This document shows positions 1 to 9,507 of a stretch of DNA of 64,000 nucleotides, in pieces. The DNA lies in NCBI GenBank assembly GCA_015501075.1, contig JADNYJ010000009.1:434001-498000 (forward strand), read 5' to 3'. This DNA is from Gymnopilus junonius. Taxonomy: Eukaryota > Basidiomycota > Agaricomycetes > Agaricales > Galerinaceae. Every line of letters begins with the position of its first letter. Positions within the stretch are counted from its first letter, which is position 1. A model generated the notes under the pieces. The model was given only the letters and a program-made list of their open reading frames with translations. It was not told where the DNA came from and searched no databases. Both the position numbers and the translations under genes were made by a program.

Positions 1-2914
1 GGATATTGCCAAAGGGGAGATTCGTGCCATTTCCTTCATGGTGATGCCAATCCAGACCGAAATTACCCTTCCTCTGGCGTTTCTGGTCCTGCGTCGTCTG
101 GAAATGAAAATGCGAACAACGGAGATGATGATGGTTGGGGAGCATCTTGGGACCCTATAGGTGAAGATACCCAGCCAGCCGTTGTTGTTAACTGGGAAGA
201 TACTGTAGATAACAGTGGCTGGAATCATGTTACAGAACCGGCTGTACAACCCGTTGAACATTCAGAACCAGCCACCGAGGACTCGAAAGCGCCTGTTTGG
301 GGTAAGTGGCCGCCTGAAGAAGATTCCTCTTCCCATGCGCCTTGGGCTGTACCCTCTGTGCCTTGCCCATATTTCGCCAAGGGAAATTGTCGGAAAGGCA
401 ATGCCTGTAATATGCTCCACGATACTCCGAAGCGGGGGTCACGACCTAGCCATCCAGAAAACCGGTCGAGCAGCTCAGTTGCTCCCAAGGATCCTGAACA
501 TGCTAACGTGGCCGACGAAATAGATAAATCGTGGTCCCAACCTTGGCCCACTGAAGGGGAGTCTAGTCTTTCTAAACCTACCAAAATCAATGCTCCCTGT
601 AAAGACTATGGTGAAGGGCATTGTAAGTATGGAGATGGTTGCCGTTACTTGCATATTATCGTTCCAGAACCATCTGGGCAGCAGGAGGGAAAAGGGGAAG
701 GGGAAGGAGTAGAAACAGAAGAAGGAGGAGAAGAAGAAGACGAACAAGAGCAGCTTGTGAGGCTAATTTTTCTTACTTGAATGAATTTGTTCTGACATGC
801 TATTCCATAGCCACCTTCGGAGCAGATTCCATCTGTAGCAAGCGATGACTCCGTCGACTCGGAAGAAGTTGAAGAACCTAGTAGCGGTATTCCAGCTGTT
901 TCTGAGATTGAGGAAGCTCCTAGTCAAAGGGTGGACTCTGCTCCTGAACCAGCTCTGGCGCCGATAGTAAGTCTTCTACGTTTCTCCACATACGTTGAAA
1001 AATGAGGTCTCACCATCTTAGGTATTCAATCATCCTCATGTCCAAAAGCTCATGATGAATTGTGAGGTCACCTTTGGGAGTGACATCACCCCGAGCCATA
1101 TAAAGCCTTTGCCCGACACTACAGATTTGCTCCTTTCAGGACTTCCTCTGCAAGTTAGTCCTGAAGATATTCGAACACTTGCCGATCCCTATGGCAAAAT
1201 CGAGGAAATCTCATCTGTAGATGACACCGGCACTCAAACCATTCTGGTGAAATTTGCCGAAATGGTTCAGGCCGTGAATGCTTTCAAGCACCTGAATAGT
1301 CGAACCTTCCAATCAACGGTGATCGCGGCATCCCTTAGGTCCCAAGTTCATTACAGCTTGAGCTCCCCAGGTCAGAACTTGGTGCTCAAGGTTACGTGGC
1401 CAAAGCCGCGCGTATATGCTTGGAGTCATTACCAGACGGTCTCTAAGGCTAAAACAGAGGCCAACAAACTTAATAATGCCATGTTCCGAGGTCGCAAGAT
1501 TAAGGCTGAATTTATTACCCCTCTCCGCAACCAAAGAAATCCTTATTCCGTGATCAAACTTGACCTGTTGCCGTTGGATGTGACGAAAGCAGACATTGAA
1601 GACCTCTGTAAAGATCCTGCTCTCATAACAGTGAATCGACCAACTTATACTGATGATCCTGTTGACCTCATTCGCTCTTCTCTTGCTACGTTTGGGGGAC
1701 TGCAATCCTTCGACATCCTTCCCGAAAATGACATGCTCTCAACCTGCACCGCTTTTGCTACATTTAAGACTGAGCAAATGGCAGAGGCAGCCAGAGATTC
1801 ATTGGACAATTGCAAGCAGGAGTTTTTGGGTCAGGAATCGTTGATCGTGCGATCGGCACACTTTTCCCGTTACCGAATCACTCTCGAGCAGTTTGAAGCT
1901 GTCAAGAACGAGCTGGATGCTCTGACAGAGAAATGCGCCAAGAAATGCACAATTCAATGCAATGATCACAGACTCAACAAGAACGTCAAATATGTGTATA
2001 TATTTGCACTTCTTGAACACGAACAAACATTTACCGATCTTAACGCAGAGCTGTGGCAACTCTTGCATGGTGCTGTACTGAAGGAAAGTGATGGATCCGA
2101 TGTCTGGGATGACTATTTTGATGTTTCAAGCAGTGCCAAGGCACTGAAGCAGTACTCGACCGACACAAACACTTTGATTTTCTGTGATCATAGAATGAAG
2201 CAGCTCCGACTTTTTGGCTCAAAAAATGATCAGGAACAGGCCCACAAAATGATCAGGAAGTTGCTGTCAAAGGTACACTCTCAGCGACATGAATTAGAGC
2301 TTCCTCGGCCAAAACTGCATCACTTGATCAATGGGACACTCACGACGCTCCAAGTTGATATTGGAATCAATAAAGTGTCACTTGATGCCGTCAACTCCAA
2401 GCTCATTGTCAGGGGCAGTGCTGATGATGTTTCGAAAGCTGAATTGGCTATCGAAGCATTAAGCCCAGAGATTGAGAACCTCGGAATTTATGAAGCCTGC
2501 CAAATTTGCGAACATGCGCCTATTAAGCCCATTACCCTATCTTGCCATCATAAATATTGCCACAACTGCCTCGAGTTCGCTATTCGACAAACTGGCCATG
2601 GACCTTTCAGATGCGTCTCTAACCAACAGGGCAGGCAATGCCCGGCATATGTACCCTACGTCATTCTTTCAGACATCCTTCCTGCAAAGGAAGAAGAGAA
2701 TGTGCTTCGTTCTTCTTTTGTTGCACACGTTCTCTCCAGGTCGGATGAATTCTTTTTCTGTCCATCGTCGAACTGCAAAGCCGTATATCGCTCTGGAGAA
2801 GAGGGCATCAATCTTATGTGTAAACTCTGCCTCGCAGAAATCTGTACGTACTGTAGGTGCTTTGCACATCCTCGTCTTGACTGTCCGGAAAGAAGTGTGC
2901 TTTATAGTAGCTAA
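1..2914 (+). CDS. CCCH zinc-finger / RRM / RING-IBR protein, 5' end outside window
   Basis: Likely an RNA-binding ubiquitin-ligase-like protein; the start lies upstream of base 1. The frame is open from base 1 and I read exons 1-756, 811-966 and 1022-2914. Three CCCH fingers are visible: a partial one at bases 1-40, CPYFAKGNCRKGNACNMLH at about 361-420, and CKDYGEGHCKYGDGCRYLH at about 598-655. An acidic linker and two RRM-like stretches (about 1110-1340 and 1545-1860) follow, then a KH-like segment (about 2250-2460). A RING with paired C-x2-C and CHHKYCHNC lies near 2490-2575, and an IBR with CPSSNC, CKLC, CTYC and H/C ligands at about 2755-2885. In family terms it resembles the C-terminal half of plant DEAH11/12-type RBR proteins. 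Oddly, it stops right after the IBR, so the RING2 that carries the catalytic cysteine in RBR ligases is absent. Ligase activity is therefore uncertain. Confidence 0.8.
757..810 (+). other. intron in the CCCH/RING-IBR gene
   Basis: A 54-nt intron starting GTGAGG and ending CCATAG. Removing it restores the frame between two acidic, low-complexity coding stretches. A second intron (GTAAGT to TTAG, 967-1021) follows in the same gene. Confidence 0.75.
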
Positions 2915-3071
2915 ATCCTTGTACACTCCTGTTGGTATTTGTCTGTATCTATCGTTGCAGTTTGAATATACTTTTTGAGTATATTATATACGCTATTATT
3001 CACGTGGCCTACTTTGCCCTTCAAAGTCGGTCAATCTACCACCACATCTTCAGTTTAGCGTTCATGCAAAG

Positions 3072-4809
3072 ATGCCACAGCTAGACTTGTCTATATACCT
3101 AAAAGCACTCGCAATTCCGCCTGACTTTACTCGACTGGAGAGTATTTCTGATCAAGATGCAATCTCAAACCTATTTTCTTGGAAGCAGAAAGCGTCTACG
3201 GTCCTCGGTGACCTTCTACATATACTTCAAAGCAAGGACGGCGAAAACTTGTCATTAGAAGCAAAAGCAGACGTGCTCTTTGTCTCTGCCCCTTTTTTGC
3301 CTCAAAATTTAATCCGTGATGAAGATATTTTCGACCCGAGTAATGAGATGGAGCCTTGGATAACTCCAGAGGCTCAAAGGACTGCACAGGGCAAGTTTAC
3401 CCTTAATTACCGTAGACTATGAATCTCATTCCTTAATACGCAGAGGTCGTATCTTCCCCCCTATTATCGCCCTCCAAGGGTCTCGTTACATTTGTCTTAA
3501 CCCACAATCTGAAACCAATCTTTAACTCGAGTCCTCACCCACTCCTCCACCTTGGAACAGGACGCCGGTTACCCAGACCTGCTGGTGGACCAATGGGTAT
3601 GCATGATTATTACGAGGGCCAATTGTGGAAGCAGTACCCAGGAATAGACAAGGTGGTTTTATGGTGCGTACAAAGCATTGAGGTGGGGTTCTCATTCTTC
3701 CTGGAATGATTTGTCGTTAATCCTATGTTCCAGGGGGATGCATACGAATCACTGTGGCACCTTGTCATACCTCCGATCATGGCTTTTTTAGATGACTTCG
3801 AAGCAAGATACAAGCTTCACGGCATAGCAATCGTCCAAGAGATGCTCCGACACGTCCCCAAGGATCTCGTAAAAAGAACCGGGGTAGATGGACTGTTGAA
3901 ACAAGTAGGTCCTATTCGACTTGCTCACTTCATAATGCTCTAATTAACATACAGTCCTTCCGAGCGTGCATGTCGCACCTCCAGAGCCCCGAGACTCCTC
4001 TGCTGCTAAAGAAATCAATTGTTGCCTCAATTTCCTTGACTCTACTCACCACGTCTGTCTCAATTGGCACAAAACCGTCTTCGAGTCGATTCGATGAACT
4101 ATCGTCCCTTTTGGGAGAGGGTATAATATCAGGTATCTGGTTATATGCAGATGACAAGCCCGAAGTTGTGAAGGCTACATTTGATGCTCTTCCCCCCTTG
4201 TTGTCAGCTCTAAGCATAGGATGTGTTCGGTTCTTCAAAGTACGATCTCAGTGTTCTCTGCGCGCCTTTTTACCCTTCTAAACATTGTTTACCAGGCTTT
4301 GATCCCACAACTTACACATGTGCTCATTCCTCAACCCACGATCGATTCAGATAGGAAGATACAACTCTCAGCTATACGTGTACTTGATACTTTGCTTGAC
4401 GTTGGTAGACCCAGAGTAGAATTCTGGAAAGAAACCATACTGGACGCCGTTGGAAGGTGCTGGGTTGGGTTGATTGATGAAAGTACATCCATGCAAGTCA
4501 ACGGGACCTCGAGATGTAAGAATGCCCATCAGGTGCAACGTTTCTTGGCCCCTAATTTCTTTTTTATGATGCAGCCTCTCTTGAAGCCTTTACATTGAAA
4601 GGGGATGTCAAAGAAGGATTGCAAAGTTTATGTATCAGGTTGGCTGAAGTTTGCCCTTCAGTGATCGAGGTGAGAAATGCTCATTGGTTCCTAAATGTCC
4701 ACTCTAAGCCGTTGATTTTTAGAATGAATTTCCAAGATTCATTCAGGCTGACAGGGCCCTCTTCGAGGAGCTCATCCCGACGAGTATTGGATCTGTGGTA
4801 AAAGCTTAG
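3072..4809 (+). CDS. TTI2: Tel2-interacting protein 2 (TTI2-like), TTT complex subunit
   Basis: TTI2 is a HEAT-like alpha-helical subunit of the Tel2-Tti1-Tti2 co-chaperone that stabilises PIKK kinases such as TOR, ATM and ATR. Recognition rests on the segment after the second intron (KLHGIAIVQEMLRHVP, then KDLVKRTGVDGLL, about 3815-3900), which matches the family hallmark. A WKQYPG segment precedes it, and repeat helices continue to LFEELIPTSIGSVVKA. Exons read by eye: 3072-3390, 3444-3667, 3734-3904, 3955 to about 4240, then three more ending at TAG 4807-4809. The first intron (3391-3443) fits only as GC-AG (GGCAAG donor). The length of about 480 aa fits fungal Tti2. It converges with the downstream carboxypeptidase gene, 87 bp between stop codons. 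Confidence 0.8.
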
Positions 4810-4896
4810 GGTTATACCATTAAATAACAGTACTCCACACGAGGAATAGGTATGTATTATTGTTATATTCTTTCCAAGATAAAAGTTGTCGATACT

Positions 4897-7348
4897 CTAC
4901 AGAGCTGTCGATTCGTCTGCGTTGAGGATAAGCGTGGTGAAGAATCGAATCACCTCCAAGAATGCGTCAATGTCAGTGACTTGGTTCGAAAAGTAAGCGA
5001 CGACCACAGAAACCAGAGTTCTGAAACAGCTCACATTCATTGACAGTATGTACCCCAGGCAAAGGATTATCTTTCCCCGCAGGGCCGGCGCTATGATGGT
5101 TATAGCGGAAGATATGAGGCGACAATTTCCAGTAGAACCGTGTATCTAAGTGTTTAAATAAACATGGGCAAGTTATAGGATATAGTTAGAAGAGATATAT
5201 ACCTGTGTTTCCAGACATCATGCTAGGAGCAACGATAACGGAATCATCCACGCCACTCAAGGAACGGTGGGCGTTATATGTAGCCTTGATCGTTCCAGAG
5301 AGGAGCTGGTATGGAGCCGCATCTTTGCCGGTTGGCGTGACAGGTGCGGGTTCAAGGCCACCGTGGAAGGCATCGCTCAGAGTCAACGAGCCACTAGCGG
5401 TCGCGCCTTCTTCGGAAACAAGACTGCCAAAAGCACTATACGTCAAGTTGAACCTTTCGCCGAGGTGTTTCAATAAATGGGTATCGTGTGCCTTCACCTC
5501 GTCTAATGAGCTATTACGCCAATACATGTAATTATGCCGATGCCAGGATATAACCTAAATCACCCACCTGACCACTGAGATACGGTGATTCACGATCGCC
5601 CATGCCTGCTCAGGAAGAGCGTTCGACTTGACCCCTCCATGAATGAGGTCAATGGCTTGAGTGGTGCCCACCAGACTTTTGAGAACCTTGTCTTGACGAA
5701 TAAAGGATGTCAGAGCATAGAGTGCTCCGTCTGAACGGGCTGATCTTTTGATAATGGTTCGCAAGTACGAGGGAACAGATTTCCCATGTTCTGCGACGCA
5801 TTGTAAAGTATCATACACCGGCTCATTACGGGTCTGGGTAACCGTCAGATAGCGAAAAGCACAAGGAATTGTCAAGGAGACATCTTCTACGTACGAGTTT
5901 TACTTCGTAGGGATTCTGCTCATAATGAACAAGAAGGGCAGAAAGTATGCCAATACTCTACTGAAAATTAGCACAAGGTGACATTGAATTCGTGAGAAAG
6001 CGCACAGTATGCTTCGGAGGTATACTAGAATGTCCGCCTGGTGCTGTTACCTCGACAAGGACATTCAGAAATCCCTTTTCTGCAATCCCAGGCGTAGCAA
6101 TGACGGATCCATACTGTTCCGTAAATCCCGCTATGATAAGACGGAAGTCATGACCAGTGTTTGAGTTTGAATATCGAATACTCACATCCTTCATCGACGA
6201 TCATAGCAAAGCCGTTTTCACCATAAACATCTAGAAGGAACGTTCCAAGGGCGCCTGCTCCCTTGATACAAATAGGAGTCGGTAAGACTGTATGGCTAAT
6301 TCTCTGGGAAATTTTACCTGGAATCCACTGGCTTCCTCGTCGAAACCAAAAGCAAGCACGACAGTCCTGGTGGGCTGGAATTTGGAAGCGATCAAAGTTT
6401 CAATAGTTGATCTACATCGCGTGAAGGGTTAAGTGATAAACTGGCTGTAGCAGTGGAAGCAGTAGGAAGCGAACAGAATGCCAATTAGACCGCTTTTGTC
6501 ATCAAGACTTCCTCGGCCCCATAGACGTTGACCTGGTGGTTGCTCTGAGAACGCCCAAAGCTAAGACTCACGGAAGAAATAATCTTACCATCAAAGTGTC
6601 CAGAGTACGGGGGATGCGTCCATTCATCGACGGTTGTTGGATCAACAGGGACAACATCTAAATTAGCAATGAGGAAGTGAGAACGGGTTTGGGAGGTTGG
6701 TGGACATTATATACCCTGATGAGCGGCAAGAAGCAGAGGCTTCAGGGACGCGTCGGAGCCCTTCCATTCGTAGTACAGGCCGTATGTGTTGACTTTGGTC
6801 AGGTTGAGGTTGGCGTGGCTGTGAGGAGCAGCGACACACTCGACGTTCACGATTTGGTACAGTAGAATTTCAGAAACTTACACAAGAGGGAATGCACTCG
6901 ACAGGTAATCATGGAAAGGAGCAAATGCTAACCATCGTGGGTCGACACCCACGGGGTCCATATTATCGAACGATTCTGTGCTGTACCATGGATTCAACAC
7001 GAAGTGCGGATATATATATGAGCGGTGCGTCTCCACTTACGAGATGCGAACAGCGCCCCCTAGCCAGTCAATCGCGCTTTGCTTGAAACCAGGAGTGCCG
7101 ACTTCATCGTTCAACGCTTTCCAGAGGTTCAAGTTTTTCTGAGGAGTCAGAGCATCGACCTGGGGACATGTCGGAGCAGAAGCATCGTCGTAGACGAACC
7201 AGTCTCCGTAAAGGACACGAAAGAGGCAGTATATTCCTAAAAGGCTGAACAGCACAGGGCGTGACCGTTTGACCCGTTCAAAACGAGTAGGGTGGGGCAG
7301 CGACTGCACAGAGGGCAAGACTCCCTCTTTCTCGCTCTTAGAGGGCAT
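4897..7348 (-). CDS. CPS1: vacuolar carboxypeptidase S, M20 metallopeptidase
   Basis: A di-zinc exopeptidase that releases C-terminal residues from peptides in the vacuole for nitrogen recycling. Exon 1 (7348 to about 7040) encodes a short cytosolic tail, then a signal-anchor (PVLFSLLGIYCLFRVLYG), then CPQVDALTP, typical of the yeast Cps1 type II topology. Later exons carry DVVPVDPTTVDEWTHPPYSG (about 6600-6655 complement), WGRGSLDDKS with the bridging aspartate, FGFDEEASG with the catalytic and metal glutamates, APGGHSSIPP, and the C-terminal DTRFYWKLSPHIFRYNH and PGVHTVNE metal-ligand region. About ten introns of 50-60 nt interrupt it. The last intron (GTGAGC to CCAAG, about 4985-5040) must be removed to reach the stop at 4897-4899. 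All expected family motifs are present. Confidence 0.85.
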
Positions 7349-7600
7349 GATAGTTGTTGTGTGAAGGGAGCGGCGGATCGGGTAAGCATTGAACTAACGA
7401 ACCGTGTGGTACATGGGTATCTTATCAAGTACTCACGCCGTGCCATGAGGGCAAGATCAGTAACTCATTCTCGCAATCAATTATCCGGGTTTTGCAGCTC
7501 ATATTATAAAGAAAAAAGAGTCATAAAGGCATACGTCGCATGATGAATTTTGTGGTAGGGAATACAAGCAGACAACGAAACCATGGAAAAGCGATCACGT

Positions 7601-8474
7601 TTACTTGAGAGGGATGCTATGGAGGGGATATTAGGAAGTGGCATATCAACAAAGATAGAAGGACGTACAATCGAGAAGCTGATAGGCGGAAAGGCGTGAA
7701 GCATTGAGAAAATTAATATTGGAAAGAGAGACAACAAGCTTACAGTGAGTGGCTCCGATCTGAAGGACACGCATTAGCGAAAGGATAGTCGTTCAGCCAA
7801 ATTCGACTTACACCAGGACGACCATGCTTGACGGGCCTATAGGAGCATGAGAACTCGCCGAGATAGTGGCCTGTCATCTCAGGCTTGATTTCAACAGAGT
7901 TGAAAACCTGTTAAGTCTATAAGCATCCTCCCAATAATCCGACGCCAACGCCCCATCTACAGTGCCAACAAGTTGAAACGCACCTTTCCGTTGTAGATTC
8001 CAACTACGCTACCAATCATCTCTGGGACAATAATCATATCACGCAGATGGGTCTTCACGACAGCGGGCTTTTCGTTGGGAGGAGCCTCCTTCTTGGCCTT
8101 GCGCAGTTTTTTGATGAGACCCATGGGGCGGCGCTTGAGACCACGTTGGAAACGTCTGCGAGCCCGGGCATGGACGAGCTAACGCAGCGAGGCAAGGGAC
8201 TAGATTAGCAAATTTCGTCAAACATTTCGGAAATGCGCCCACTTCGACGAACTACACATAGAATGTCAGTGCAATTTTGAGAGTTATGGAAAGCCCGACG
8301 CACGTCCTCGTTGCTCATATCCAGGAGCTTGTCGAGCTCGACTCCGCGGTAAGAGAAGGTACGGAAGATACGCTTCTTCTTCATGTCGGCAGCAACTTGG
8401 GGATCGGTAACTTCAGCCTGCAAGCATAAACATCAGCATGGAAGTTGCTGGGACGGCGTAAAAAGACGGACCAT
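7601..8474 (-). CDS. RPS15: 40S ribosomal protein uS19 (S15)
   Basis: A core small-subunit protein that sits near the decoding-site head. Splicing by eye gives 152 aa, close to the 142-145 aa of yeast and human. Exons (complement): 8472-8474 (ATG alone), 8304-8417, 8243-8251 (9 nt, Phe-Val-Glu), 7984-8178, 7812-7907, 7744-7759 (16 nt), 7669-7678 (10 nt) and 7601-7616 (16 nt with stop). The joined product contains [74 protein letters not shown], and ends ATHSSRFIPLK. Every join preserves the frame and conserved family residues. Without the 9- and 10-nt micro-exons, invariant residues are lost. It is divergent from the P2 gene. Confidence 0.9.
7669..7678 (-). other. RPS15: 10-nt micro-exon of RPS15
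   Basis: The sequence CTTCTCGATT is flanked by a CAG acceptor (7679-7681) and a GTACGT donor (7663-7668). Joined to CACT upstream and CATCCC downstream it encodes the conserved THSSRFIPLK tail. Skipping it would lose Ser-Arg-Phe and shift the frame. Confidence 0.85.
8243..8251 (-). other. RPS15: 9-nt micro-exon of RPS15
   Basis: It encodes Phe-Val-Glu between NED and [10 protein letters not shown], where uS19 proteins have an FV-containing stretch. It is flanked by a TAG acceptor (8252-8254) and a GTGGGC donor starting at 8242. The neighbouring introns are 52 and 64 nt. Confidence 0.8.
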
Positions 8475-8863
8475 GATTGTTGTTGGCGGTTGGCGGCGTC
8501 GGGGGCGATAGTCTTGAGATGTGAGCTGGCGGAGTATGAATCTTGAGGTAATGTGGGAATTCACAGAAGCTGTGGCTGAATTCAATCACGTGGTACTATA
8601 CAGTACCAGAACACACCGAAATTTCGTCGTCGCCGTCACTCGTTATCTACATCCCTCGGCTAGAATCCTCAGGTCTTCCCTCGCGGATTAAAGGTATGCA
8701 ATGGCAAGGCATCAAACAGCAGGCGAATTCCTCAATTTCTTTTCTTTAGTGATTTGTGGCTACCGAACTTTCTAAACTTATCCTAAACCTCAATCAAAAG
8801 TACGCGGACTTGCATATAATTTGGCGCCGAACAATATTCGTTGACATTTTGTCCGTGGTTCAG
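8475..8863. promoter_or_regulatory. shared divergent region RPS15 / RPP2
   Basis: This lies between the start codons of two cytosolic ribosomal protein genes on opposite strands, so a shared, co-regulated promoter is likely by arrangement. The CAG just before the P2 ATG could be the acceptor of a 5'-UTR intron. I see no clear TATA box and did not identify a specific factor site. Confidence 0.5.
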
Positions 8864-9356
8864 ATGCGCAATATCGCTGCTTACCTCCTCCTCCAAACCG
8901 GTGGCAAGGAAAACCCCACCGCTGATGACATCAAGAAACTCCTGGCTGTTGTTGGCATCGAAACTGACGAAGAGCGTCTGAACACCCTGATCTCTGAGCT
9001 CCAGGCAAGTCTGTTGCTGAGGTGCGCATTCCGGGTTATTTCGGAGGGGATACTTTGTCTGATGGAGGACTAGCTTATTCCGAGGGATCTAACAAGCTCG
9101 CCTCTGTAAGTCCACCGAAATTGCAATACCCGTAGATCCACTAAAAATATTGCGCAGGTCCCCTCCGGAGGTGCTGGTGGCGCCGTTGCCGCCGCTCCTG
9201 CTGCCGCCGGCGGAGCACCCGCTGCTGCAGCCGAGAGAAGAAGGAAGAGAAGGCTGAAGAGAAGGTACGTGGCCGGCGATGCCGTAGAGGGGTGAGACTG
9301 ACGTGCGTGCACAGGAGGAATCAGACGATGACATGGGCTTTGGCTTGTTTGACTAA
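8864..9356 (+). CDS. RPP2: 60S acidic ribosomal protein P2, frame broken by three 1-nt deletions
   Basis: A stalk protein that recruits elongation factors to the ribosome. The N-terminus [14 protein letters not shown] followed by [20 protein letters not shown] is a textbook P2, and the gene ends [12 protein letters not shown] before the stop (9354-9356). Introns: 9022-9073, 9106-9157 and 9265-9314. The stretches [14 protein letters not shown], the Ala/Gly-rich hinge and the [15 protein letters not shown] tail are all present but in different frames. One base is missing near 9004 (CAG-GCAAG), one near 9079 (CTTATT-CCGAG) and one near 9234 (GCCGAG-AGAAG). An Ala/Gly-rich hinge plus an intact C-terminal tag argues for a live gene with sequence errors over a decayed one. 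The symbol is by family; numbering of P2 paralogues cannot be resolved. Confidence 0.8.
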
Positions 9357-9507
9357 GGGACGCTCAGATTATGTTATTGTAGCATGTAGTCGGCTGAACC
9401 TGAATGTTTATTTCATGATTGTGTGAGAAAAGCCTAAAGGGACAAGCGAGTGTTGCCGGCGGTGTGGGGAGGATAACACGTGGGCGCTGATTATTGCCGG
9501 CGGACCG

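Noticed and set aside
2915..3071. Hidden RING2 exon after the IBR
   Set aside because: Only about 157 bp before TTI2, with stops in all frames and no C-x2-C pattern seen by eye.
9005..9073. GC-AG intron in P2 (CAG|GCAAGT)
   Set aside because: It would remove the conserved GKSVAE and still leave the next exon out of frame, so one-base losses explain the data better.
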